A stretch of 36,194 nt of DNA from Planctomycetota bacterium (GTDB lineage: Bacteria; Planctomycetota; UBA8108; JACQVS01), in NCBI GenBank assembly GCA_016209605.1, contig JACQVS010000157.1:1-36194 (forward strand). Reading direction: 5' to 3'. Under the pieces are notes generated by a model. It saw nothing but the letters and a program-made list of their open reading frames with translations, was not told where the DNA came from and made no database searches. Shown piece by piece: positions 24,120 to 31,529 of the stretch (position 1 is its first letter; every line of letters begins with the position of its first letter). The position numbers were made by a program, and so were the translations under genes.

Positions 24120-25064
24120 ATGCCGAGACCAGAAAACCTTACCGAGCAAGAGAGCTCCGGCGAACCCAAGGAGCTTCCGGAGCTGCTGGAGGAAAAAGAA
24201 GAGTCGCTGGAGGAGAAAGGCCTGGAAAACAAGGTCGAGGCTTCGCGGCGGCGGCGGGAGTTCTCCGAGTCGCCGTGGATCAAGTGCTGCACTTGCGGCA
24301 AATTGATTTACAAGCCGCGCATGGAAGAAAAGCTGTTCGTCTGTCCGGAGTGCAACTTCCACTTCGAAATCCCCAGTTCCCTGCGCGTCGCCACCATGGT
24401 CGATCCGGACTCCTTCGAGGAGAAATTCGCCGGGTTGGAACCGGTGGATGCCCTCAACTTCTTCGCCCAGAAATCGTACAAGGACCGGCTCGAGGCGGCC
24501 CAGAAGCAGACCGGCTTGAAGGATGCCTGCATCATCGGGACGGCGCGCATGGACGGCATGCCGGTGGTTTTCGGGGTCAGCGATTCCCGCTTCCTGCGCG
24601 GCAGCATGGGCGCGGTGGTGGGGGAAAAAATCTGCCGGGGCGTCGAGCTGGCCGGCGAGCGCAAGGTCCCGTTCATCTTCGTCTCCGGCTCCGGCGGCGG
24701 GGCGCGCATGGATGAAGGGATCCTCTCCCTCATGCAAATGGCCAAGACCAGCGCCGCGGTGGCCCACTTCCACGCCGCCGGCGGGCTGTTCATCTCCATC
24801 CTCACCAACCCGACCATGGGAGGCGCCATGGCCAGCTTCGCCGCGCTGGGCGATGTCACCATCGCCGAGCCGAAAGCCTTGATCGGTTTCGCCGGCCCCA
24901 ACGTCATCCGGCAGACCATCCGCTCCGAAATCCCGGCGGGTTTTCAGACTTCGGAGTTCCTGCTGGAGCATGGTTTCATCGACTTGATCGTCGAGAGAGC
25001 GAACCTGCGGCTCACGGTCATCCGACTGCTCAAGTACTTTTCCCGCGATGCCGTTACTGATTAA
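24120..25064 (+). CDS. accD: Acetyl-CoA carboxylase carboxyltransferase, beta subunit
   Basis: A 314-residue partner of AccA. The N-terminal zinc ribbon is seen as Cys56/Cys59 (KCCTCG) and Cys75/Cys78 (VCPEC). Crotonase-fold blocks follow: RMDGMPVVFGVSDSRFLRGS near 141 and FVSGSGGGARMDEGILSLMQM near 189. The first 50 residues are an acidic Glu-rich extension before the zinc ribbon, longer than in many homologs. It is in a plus-strand run with rpe and the hydrolase that follows (18-bp gap), far from accA. Confidence 0.96.
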   Translation: MPRPENLTEQESSGEPKELPELLEEKEESLEEKGLENKVEASRRRREFSESPWIKCCTCGKLIYKPRMEEKLFVCPECNFHFEIPSSLRVATMVDPDSFEEKFAGLEPVDALNFFAQKSYKDRLEAAQKQTGLKDACIIGTARMDGMPVVFGVSDSRFLRGSMGAVVGEKICRGVELAGERKVPFIFVSGSGGGARMDEGILSLMQMAKTSAAVAHFHAAGGLFISILTNPTMGGAMASFAALGDVTIAEPKALIGFAGPNVIRQTIRSEIPAGFQTSEFLLEHGFIDLIVERANLRLTVIRLLKYFSRDAVTD

Positions 25065-25082
25065 CCGCGGAACTCCACCCCC

Positions 25083-25874
25083 GTGATCAACCTCACCGTC
25101 ACCATTCTCGGTTCGGGGACAGCGGTTCCCTGGCGGGACCGATGCTCTCCAGGCGTGGTCCTCGCCGTGGAGACGCCCGAAGAGAAATATCTGGCGCTCA
25201 TTGATCCCAGCGCCGGCTCGAGCCATCGCATGGCGGCCTGCGGCTATCCGTTCGAGGGCTTGACCCATGTGCTCTTCTCCCATTACCATCCGGACCACAC
25301 CGGCGACCTCGTTCCCATCCTGTTTGCCCTGAAGAATCCGCGCTTCGGCCGGGTCGGGCTGAAGTCCCCTCTGCGCCTGCTGGGTCCCCCGGGCTTGATC
25401 CGCCTTCACCAATCCCTGCTCGAGGTTTATGGGACCTGGATCGACCTGGAGGGCCGGGTGCGCGTTCAAGAGGTGGTTCCATCCCAGGGCCACGGCTTTT
25501 TCGCCATCGGGCCGCTGGAAGCGACCTGCTATCCGGTAATGCACAGTGAAGAGAGCGTCGCCTACCGCTTCGAGCTGAGGTCGGGGAAGGCTCTGGCCTA
25601 TTCCGGGGACACGGACCGATGCGTGGGCATCATCCAGGCGGCTCGAAATGCCGATATTCTCATCCTCGAGTGCTCCTATCCCGAAGGGGAAAAGCATGCC
25701 GGGCATCTCGTTCCTTCCGAGGCCGGCAAGATCGCCATGGCGGCGAACGCACGCCGGGTGATCCTCACCCATCTCTACCCGGAATGCTGGGGCAAGGATC
25801 TGGTCAAGATGTGCCGGGAACATTTTTCCGGAGAAGTGTCGATCGCCGAAGATGGGTTGACCATTCACCTCTGA
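25083..25874 (+). CDS. Metallo-beta-lactamase-fold hydrolase, RNase Z/phosphodiesterase-like
   Basis: A 263-residue protein starting at GTG 25083. VTILGSGTAVPWRDR at 6-20 is the RNase Z-like N-terminal strand with GSG. The zinc site HYHPDH is at residues 67-72; further ligands are likely His134-type (GHGFF/YPVMHS), Asp in YSGDTD near 177 and His in LTHLYPE near 228. The order and spacing fit short RNase Z-like or cyclic phosphodiesterase enzymes. No exosite arm of true RNase Z is evident, so tRNA 3' processing is not assured. It follows accD by 18 bp and precedes the receiver-like gene by 25 bp. Confidence 0.85.
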   Translation: MINLTVTILGSGTAVPWRDRCSPGVVLAVETPEEKYLALIDPSAGSSHRMAACGYPFEGLTHVLFSHYHPDHTGDLVPILFALKNPRFGRVGLKSPLRLLGPPGLIRLHQSLLEVYGTWIDLEGRVRVQEVVPSQGHGFFAIGPLEATCYPVMHSEESVAYRFELRSGKALAYSGDTDRCVGIIQAARNADILILECSYPEGEKHAGHLVPSEAGKIAMAANARRVILTHLYPECWGKDLVKMCREHFSGEVSIAEDGLTIHL

Positions 25875-25899
25875 GCATTTATCGCCGATAGAGGTAAGC

Positions 25900-26253
25900 A
25901 TGGAGCGCGGGAGAATTCTCATCCTCGGGAACAGTAAAGACACCACCTACGAAATCCGAAACCTTCTAGACAACCAGCGGTTCGAACTCGAAATTGCCTT
26001 GAGCCCCGAAGTCGGCAAGCAAGTCCTCAACAGCCGAAAAATGAACTTGATCGTCATCCACACCGAAATGCTGCAGAGCCAGAACGTGGATTTCCTGCAA
26101 TTCCTCAAGGACCGCATCAACGACATCCCGATGATGATTCTGGGGGAACAGGCCGAGCAGTTTCAAAGCACTTTTTCTGAAAATCCCGATGTCCGCTGCT
26201 TCGGCAAGCCTTACGAGCAGAGAGCCGTGATCTCGTTCATCAAGGCGCTGTGA
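25900..26253 (+). CDS. Receiver-like protein lacking the phosphoacceptor aspartate
   Basis: A 117-residue single domain with the alternating strand/helix pattern of CheY. The conserved lysine is present (Lys103 in FGKPY). The acidic pair after the first strand is replaced by Gly10-Asn11 and the phosphoacceptor at the end of strand three is His54 (NLIVIHTEML). It therefore cannot be phosphorylated in the usual way and would act as a pseudo-receiver, perhaps as a binding partner. It lies 172 bp before a diguanylate cyclase gene on the same strand, separated by repeats and a promoter. Confidence 0.7.
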   Translation: MERGRILILGNSKDTTYEIRNLLDNQRFELEIALSPEVGKQVLNSRKMNLIVIHTEMLQSQNVDFLQFLKDRINDIPMMILGEQAEQFQSTFSENPDVRCFGKPYEQRAVISFIKAL

Positions 26254-26281
26254 AAAATTCCTCTCGATCTGTAGAGCCGCG

Positions 26282-26389
26282 GCGTTGAGTGGCGGCGTTG
26301 AGCCGCCGCGTTGAGCCCCAGGCCGTTTATAGATCCGCCGCCTCTTCGAGAAACGGCGGCAAGCCCCAGGCCGTTTGTAGGTCCGCCGC
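26282..26389. repeat. Short tandem and dispersed direct repeats
   Basis: GCGTTGAG occurs three times at exactly 13-bp intervals (26282, 26295, 26308). It is followed by two 28-bp copies of one sequence at 26314-26341 and 26362-26389, 48 bp apart with two mismatches. The whole block is GC-rich and also contains CGCCGC palindromic bits. It lies in the spacer before the diguanylate cyclase and may be a genome-wide intergenic repeat or a binding array. Confidence 0.75.
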
Positions 26390-26418
26390 TTCATAGCTCC
26401 GGCGTCTTGTGCTATCAT
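26390..26418 (+). promoter_or_regulatory. Promoter of the diguanylate cyclase gene, predicting a leaderless mRNA
   Basis: TTCATA (26390-26395), a 17-bp spacer and TATCAT (26413-26418) match four and five of six consensus bases. Normal spacing puts the transcript start at 26425-26426, the A of the ATG, and no Shine-Dalgarno is seen before it. The -35 abuts the second 28-bp repeat. Confidence 0.45.
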
Positions 26419-26425
26419 CGACGGC

Positions 26426-27364
26426 ATGAGCTTGTTTGATGAACTGCGCCAGCTCGAAGACCAGGGAATCGATCTGATCGAGATCCTCGGCCAGGATGCC
26501 TTCCTGAACTCTCCCGCCGATTTGCAAGCCATCCTCGCCAAGCTCTGGAGGTCAGGGGAAAACCTCTATGTCGAGCTGCTGTACTTCTTGACCCATCGCC
26601 GTTTCAGCCCGCCGCAGGCCGAGGCCATCTGGCAGGCCATTCTCAAGCACAAGCGGAAAATGGAGGAGCAGCTCGGCCGCAAGGTGCGGTTCCGGGTCGC
26701 GGCGCTCGACTACCTCTACGCCAAAGCTTCCTTGCTGAAGGGCGTGCGGGTCATTGGCCGGCCGGAGCTCGAGGTGCTTCTGAGCTTCGTCAACATCGAT
26801 GAGGTGACCACCGTTTACAACCGGCGCTATTTCAACCACGTGCTGGCCGTGGAAGTGCAGCGGGCGCGGCGCTACGGCAGCCCGCTCTCATTGCTGATCC
26901 TGGACCTCGACAACTTCAAGCAGATCAACGACCGCCTCGGGCATCTGGAGGGAGACTCGGCCTTGCGCCAGGTGGCCCGGCTGCTCAAGGAAAACACCCG
27001 CCAGCCTCCCGATGCGGTCTGCCGTTTTGGGGGAGACGAGTTCGCCGTCGTCCTCCCGGAGACCAGCAATTCCGAGGCCTATTCCCTGGCGGAGCGTATC
27101 CGCAGGGCCGTCGGCCGGCTGGCCCTCCAGCCGCGGCCCAAGGAGGAGGCGGGTCGACGTCCGGCGCTGGAAATTCATCCGGATCGCCGCGAAGAGGAGG
27201 CGATCCTGGCCGTGAGCATCGGGGGCGCGACCTTCCCGAGCGACTGCGAGGAGGCCGAGGAACTGGTCCGCCTCGCCGACCGGCTGTGCCTCGAGGCCAA
27301 GATGGAAGGGAAGAACCGCATCCGCATGAGCGGCGAGAAGAAGGGAGCCCGGTCGGAGGCGTGA
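26426..27364 (+). CDS. Diguanylate cyclase (GGDEF domain)
   Basis: A 312-residue soluble protein making c-di-GMP. The N-terminal 115 residues are helical with no recognised sensor domain. The GGDEF domain (about 120-305) has VTTVYNRRYF, LILDLDNFKQIND (metal site Asp160) and intact active-site GGDEF at 202-206 (CRFGGDEFAVVLPE). The inhibitory site RxxD, expected at 193-196, reads QPPD, so feedback inhibition may be lost. A charged insert (PKEEAGRR to DRREEEA) interrupts the domain near 235-258. No membrane segment is seen. It follows the pseudo-receiver and ends 22 bp from the convergent DUF481 gene. Confidence 0.93.
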   Translation: MSLFDELRQLEDQGIDLIEILGQDAFLNSPADLQAILAKLWRSGENLYVELLYFLTHRRFSPPQAEAIWQAILKHKRKMEEQLGRKVRFRVAALDYLYAKASLLKGVRVIGRPELEVLLSFVNIDEVTTVYNRRYFNHVLAVEVQRARRYGSPLSLLILDLDNFKQINDRLGHLEGDSALRQVARLLKENTRQPPDAVCRFGGDEFAVVLPETSNSEAYSLAERIRRAVGRLALQPRPKEEAGRRPALEIHPDRREEEAILAVSIGGATFPSDCEEAEELVRLADRLCLEAKMEGKNRIRMSGEKKGARSEA

Positions 27365-27386
27365 GATCCTTCCCCGCAAGCCGAAT

Positions 27387-28493
27387 TCACATCTCGAAGC
27401 TGTACCCCAGCGTCAGGAGATACAGCGTGTCGGAGCGTTCGAAGCCCGGCGAGGGGGTGTTATCCCAGCGCCAGTTGACTTGGGCGGTGGCCACGAAGTT
27501 TTTCAAGATGGTGAAGCGGACCCCCTGCTCCGTGGTGATGTAAATGTCCTCGGCCCTTTCGAGGCTCGGATAGCCTTCATGCAGGTGGAAGAGGACGACC
27601 TGCTTGGGCAGGATGGGCCAGTCGATCTTGAAGGACCAGCGAGCTGAGACGTACTGCTGGTCGGGCGAGCTTTTGAAATCCTCATCGAAGTAAGCGACGC
27701 CGAATTCAGCGTAGGACTGCAGCTCCTTGAAGACCTCCCTCTTGAAGTCCCCCCGGTCGAAGATCTGATAGCCGGCTCCGCCGGAAAGCGCCGTTCTCAA
27801 GTTGAGGTCCTGGAACTTGTCCCCTTCGAAAAAGGCGCTGGCGAAGGCATACCATCTTTTGAAGAAAAAGAAGTCGTACTTGATGGATCCCTTGGAGTTT
27901 CGCTGGGTGATGCCCCCCTGGTTTTCAGCGTAATTCGTCGAGCCTCTCAAGGTGAAGCGCTGCAGCTCGCTGCGCGCCTCGAACTCCCCCAGCAGGCTGG
28001 CGGTCTTGGTGTTGGTGTTGCCATCGCTGGCCGAGCCGCCAAAGCTGACGTTCCCTTTAAAGGTGATGGCTTTTTTCGCCGGCGGGTTGATGGCGACGAC
28101 CGACTCCAACTTGATGGCCACCGGCTCGGCCGCTTCGGCCGATTTGATCTTGAGGGAGCCGTCGGGTCCCGGCTCCACCGTGCCGGCGATCACCGTGCCG
28201 TCCTTGAGGTGGATTTCGATCGGCTTCTCCGACTTGAGCGCCTTGATCTCCGTCCACTTGATCGGCACGTCGCCGTTGAACCGGGTCGCGAGCTTCAGCT
28301 CGCCGGCGGTCATCTGGACCACCTCGCCGTTGATGATGCTGCCATCCCTGGCGGTGACCGAAGCGGAGCTCTTCTTCTCCTCCGGTTTTTTCGCTTCAGC
28401 CATGAGCGCTTGAGACCACGCGGGCTGGGCCGCCAGCAGGCATCCGAAAAAGAGAAGGATCCGGCCACGAAGGCGATTTTTCATCAATTCCAT
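27387..28493 (-). CDS. DUF481-family outer-membrane beta-barrel protein
   Basis: A 368-residue secreted protein. The signal peptide ends near AAQPAWSQA. Residues about 45-140 form a small beta domain of repeated DGSxxxGxV units (DGSIINGEVV, DGTVIAGTVE), as seen before many DUF481 barrels. The rest (about 145-368) is alternating strands typical of DUF481 (YdiY-like): VSFGGSASDGNTNTKTAS, FTLRGSTNYAE, and a C-terminal strand LYLLTLGYSFEM with aromatic residues near the end, as expected for outer-membrane insertion. Either ATG 28493 or ATG 28484 (MKNRLRGR, a cleaner signal peptide) may be the start; neither has a strong ribosome site. It is the last of three minus-strand envelope genes, 45 bp after the glycosidase. 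Confidence 0.85.
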   Translation of the reverse strand: MELMKNRLRGRILLFFGCLLAAQPAWSQALMAEAKKPEEKKSSASVTARDGSIINGEVVQMTAGELKLATRFNGDVPIKWTEIKALKSEKPIEIHLKDGTVIAGTVEPGPDGSLKIKSAEAAEPVAIKLESVVAINPPAKKAITFKGNVSFGGSASDGNTNTKTASLLGEFEARSELQRFTLRGSTNYAENQGGITQRNSKGSIKYDFFFFKRWYAFASAFFEGDKFQDLNLRTALSGGAGYQIFDRGDFKREVFKELQSYAEFGVAYFDEDFKSSPDQQYVSARWSFKIDWPILPKQVVLFHLHEGYPSLERAEDIYITTEQGVRFTILKNFVATAQVNWRWDNTPSPGFERSDTLYLLTLGYSFEM

Positions 28494-28538
28494 CGCTGGT
28501 TAACAATTGTATGATTAAATAACATATTCTTTAAGACC

Positions 28539-31529
28539 TCACGAGCCCGGCCGAGCGCCTCCCTTCAAGCGCAGGCCGGGCCTTTTCCCGGCCTCGACCG
28601 CCTTCCAGTACTCGTCCTTCACCGCCTCGTAGATCCCGAACAGGCCGCGGGCGTCGCGGTCTCGGTCGACCTCGATCCAGACGCCGGGCGGCGGCGGTTT
28701 GGGGGCGCTCAGGAACTTCAGCCCCTCGGCGCGGATGACCTCGGTCTCGGGGCGCAGCGTGCCGTCGGAGTTGATGATGCCGAAGTCGCTCCCCTCGTTG
28801 AGGCGGAAGCCGCCGGGATACCACCAGAAGAAGATCCCATCGGCCCCCGACTCGCCGAGCATGCGGTAGAAGTCGCGGAAGTACCGGGCCGCGAAATCGA
28901 GCTTCTCGGGAAGGGGGGCCTTGCGCCTGGCGTCCCAGACGTCATATCCCACCTCCGCCCACAAGATCGGTTTCTCTGGATCGCAGAGGCGCGCGTAGGC
29001 GGCGGTGAAATGCCCCGGCCGCACTTTTTCCCAGCCGCCGATGCGGCCGTAGGCCTCGGGCTCCCAGATGTCCACGGCTTCAGCGAGGCCGGCGAAGTCG
29101 TAGGGGAGGAGCCGGTCCCAGTTTTGGGTGGGGTCGCCGGCGAACTGCATGCGGAAGCTCACCGGATGGTTCGGGACGAGGGATTTCACCAGGCGCCGCG
29201 CCTCGCGGTACTTCTCGCCGATGAGCTCATCGAGGAAGCGGCGGTAATCGGCGATGAGCCGGCGCCACGCGCCGTCGCGGACGAGCTGCTCCATGGGCGG
29301 GACGGCGAGCTGGCCGCCATCTCGCGGAGCCAGCGCGCCCCAGTTCTTCTCCGCCGCGGCCAGGGAGCCGTAACGTTTCTCCACCCAGGCGCGCCAGGCC
29401 GAGGCGTAGGATTTCTGATGGCGGTGGTCGTGGTGGCTGGGCTCCCAGGCCAGGTCGTAGGCGAAAATGGTGTCGTTCTTGGCCATCCGGTAGTATTCGA
29501 TGAGCTCCTCCATCTCACGGCGGCGGAAGTCCATGGGCGTGCCGGGGCGCAGCGACTGGTTGACGCGCAAGCCCAGGGCCTCGGAGCGGCGCAGGAAGTC
29601 GAGGAGATGCTGCGCCTTGACCGAGCGGTGGTAAATGAAGACGCTCACCGCGTTCATGTTCATGGCCTTGATGCGGCGGAGATCGCGCTCGATGACCTCA
29701 GGATCGTAGGCGCCGCGGCCGAGCCAGTGCTCGAAGGTGTTCCCATCGGCGACGCCGATCCCCGAGGAGGGCATGTAGTTGACGCCGTGGGCCTTCCACG
29801 GCCTCCCCTCGAGCCAGAAGCCGCCGTCCCGCGCCTCGATGAAGGCCGGCTTCGCCTTCGGGCGCCAGACGTGAATCTCGTGGCCGAGGCGGTCGAGCAC
29901 GGCCCCCTCCTGGCGCAGCTCCACCGCGACCCTGAGGCCGGTGGCCGGCCAGCCCTTTTCCTCGATCGCCAGCTCCCGCTTTTCCTCGGCGCCGGCGGGA
30001 AGGTCCAGCCGCCAGGCCTGGCGCGCCACCGGTTTTCCCGCCTGCCCGTTCTCCGTGACCTCGATCGCGATCTCGAGGCCGCGCGCCTCCGCCGTCCCGA
30101 AATTCACGGCGCGGGCGCCGGCCTGGAAGCGCTGCCCCTCAAAGACCGTGTAAAACTCGCAGCCCCCCTCTTTCAGGAAAACCCCTTGGCGCATTCGGAT
30201 TGCGACTTCCCGCATCACCCGCCGCAGGGAGTCCTGGCGATAGAGAGATGGATCTACCGGGGTGAAGGCCGCCACCGCGGCGCCTCGGAAAGGCGGCGTC
30301 GCGTGGACGAGCAGCGCCGCCACGGCGCCGCGGTGTTCGCCATCCTGCGAGCGCGCCTCGAGGAGCGGCTGCCAGCGCCACGGCTTTTCCTGGTTATAGC
30401 CGGCGCCGCCCGGGCGGGGGTGGAGGGCCAGAAGACTTCGCGGCGCCGGCGAATGGATCTCGCCCACGAGCGCCAGCCCTTCCGGCGTGCGCAGTGTCAC
30501 CGGCAATGTCACCGGATAAAACAAGTACTCGGGGGAAAGGCCTTCGAGGCGCGGGATCCCATCTTCTGAAAAGGACGGGACCTCGCCCAGCGGATGGCTC
30601 GCCGTGCCGACCTCGTCGAGCCAGTACTCCTGCCGGCCGCTCGCGGCGGCGGTGTGCGTCTGGGCGAGGCCGGCGGTGAAGCGCGCGGCTTTAGAGACCT
30701 TGAGCCGGTCCCCCTTCCCGCCGCGTCCGGGAGGCGGCTGCCAGGGGCGGAAGGCCTCGGGCGGCAGGGCATACGACTTCCACTCCGGCGTCAGGTCGAC
30801 CGTGGCGATCCAGCGCGAGCCGTCCTCCTCGATCCACTCGAGCGCGAGCTGGCGCATCGCGGGGCCGCCGCGGGCGAAGAGGCAGGTGAGCGAGTGCCCC
30901 TCGGGAAAGGGCCGAGCCAGCGGCGGGCTCGCGAAGGTGTCCCAGCCTGTCAGGTTTTCGATAACGACGTGGAGGGCTCGGCCGCGAACGCCAGGTTCGG
31001 CGTCGAGCTGGTGCAGCGATTTTGATGAAGGGTCGTTGGTGTTTCGGGTCCAGCGCGCGAGGTCTTCAGAGTCGAAGTCGAAGATGAGGTGTTCCGCCTT
31101 CTGGGAGGATATCATGGCCTCGCACTCCTGGGCGCTCCGCCACTTTCCTCCCACCCGCTCAAGCGGCTCGCTCCAGGCCGGCAGGCCCAGGGCGATCAGG
31201 TCGCCGCCCGCTTTCAAGAATTCTTCCACGACCCGGGCGCTCGCGAGCGGCAGGCGGCGCGCCCACGGCAGGACGAGGAGGTCCCAGCCCCCGGCGAGCA
31301 GGCGCTCCCGGGAAAGCAGCTCGCCGGCGTCGATGAGCTGGACGGCATACCCCGCCTGGCGGACAGCCGCGGCGGCTTCCTCGGCCAGCGCCCCATCCAT
31401 CCCCAGCGCCGCGTCCTTGAGCACGGCGGCGCGGTGCTCGGGCGCCGCGACCGCAGCCGGGAGCGCGAGCAGTGCCGGGAGCCATGGCAAGTAGAAGAGC
31501 AGTGTGAAGGAGTTCCGGTTTGATCGCAT
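28539..31529 (-). CDS. Secreted glycoside hydrolase, clan GH-A (GH5/GH42-like)
   Basis: A 996-residue exported protein (signal peptide to about residue 28, LPAAVAAPE). Residues about 30-130 look like a Rossmann/GATase-type domain (WDLLVLPWARR, LKAGGDLIALGLPAW). A carbohydrate-binding-like jelly roll follows (about 145-320), then a beta-sandwich region. The TIM barrel starts near 590 (WLEGRPWKAHGVNYMP). The likely acid/base is Glu696 in YDLAWEPSHHD and the nucleophile Glu859 in PILWAEVGYD; the IFFWWYPGGFR strand is also typical. The substrate is unknown; GH5, GH42 and GH2-like relatives are possible. Its ATG directly follows the TAG of the upstream gene, so the two are translationally coupled. 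Confidence 0.82.
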   Translation of the reverse strand: MRSNRNSFTLLFYLPWLPALLALPAAVAAPEHRAAVLKDAALGMDGALAEEAAAAVRQAGYAVQLIDAGELLSRERLLAGGWDLLVLPWARRLPLASARVVEEFLKAGGDLIALGLPAWSEPLERVGGKWRSAQECEAMISSQKAEHLIFDFDSEDLARWTRNTNDPSSKSLHQLDAEPGVRGRALHVVIENLTGWDTFASPPLARPFPEGHSLTCLFARGGPAMRQLALEWIEEDGSRWIATVDLTPEWKSYALPPEAFRPWQPPPGRGGKGDRLKVSKAARFTAGLAQTHTAAASGRQEYWLDEVGTASHPLGEVPSFSEDGIPRLEGLSPEYLFYPVTLPVTLRTPEGLALVGEIHSPAPRSLLALHPRPGGAGYNQEKPWRWQPLLEARSQDGEHRGAVAALLVHATPPFRGAAVAAFTPVDPSLYRQDSLRRVMREVAIRMRQGVFLKEGGCEFYTVFEGQRFQAGARAVNFGTAEARGLEIAIEVTENGQAGKPVARQAWRLDLPAGAEEKRELAIEEKGWPATGLRVAVELRQEGAVLDRLGHEIHVWRPKAKPAFIEARDGGFWLEGRPWKAHGVNYMPSSGIGVADGNTFEHWLGRGAYDPEVIERDLRRIKAMNMNAVSVFIYHRSVKAQHLLDFLRRSEALGLRVNQSLRPGTPMDFRRREMEELIEYYRMAKNDTIFAYDLAWEPSHHDHRHQKSYASAWRAWVEKRYGSLAAAEKNWGALAPRDGGQLAVPPMEQLVRDGAWRRLIADYRRFLDELIGEKYREARRLVKSLVPNHPVSFRMQFAGDPTQNWDRLLPYDFAGLAEAVDIWEPEAYGRIGGWEKVRPGHFTAAYARLCDPEKPILWAEVGYDVWDARRKAPLPEKLDFAARYFRDFYRMLGESGADGIFFWWYPGGFRLNEGSDFGIINSDGTLRPETEVIRAEGLKFLSAPKPPPPGVWIEVDRDRDARGLFGIYEAVKDEYWKAVEAGKRPGLRLKGGARPGS

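Noticed and set aside
25083..25874. True RNase Z (tRNA 3' endonuclease)
   Set aside because: The metal site fits the broad family, but the flexible arm of RNase Z is not evident, so only the fold was called.
26282..26389. CRISPR array
   Set aside because: Only two 28-bp copies with a 20-bp gap, mismatched, plus short 13-bp tandem units; no cas genes nearby.
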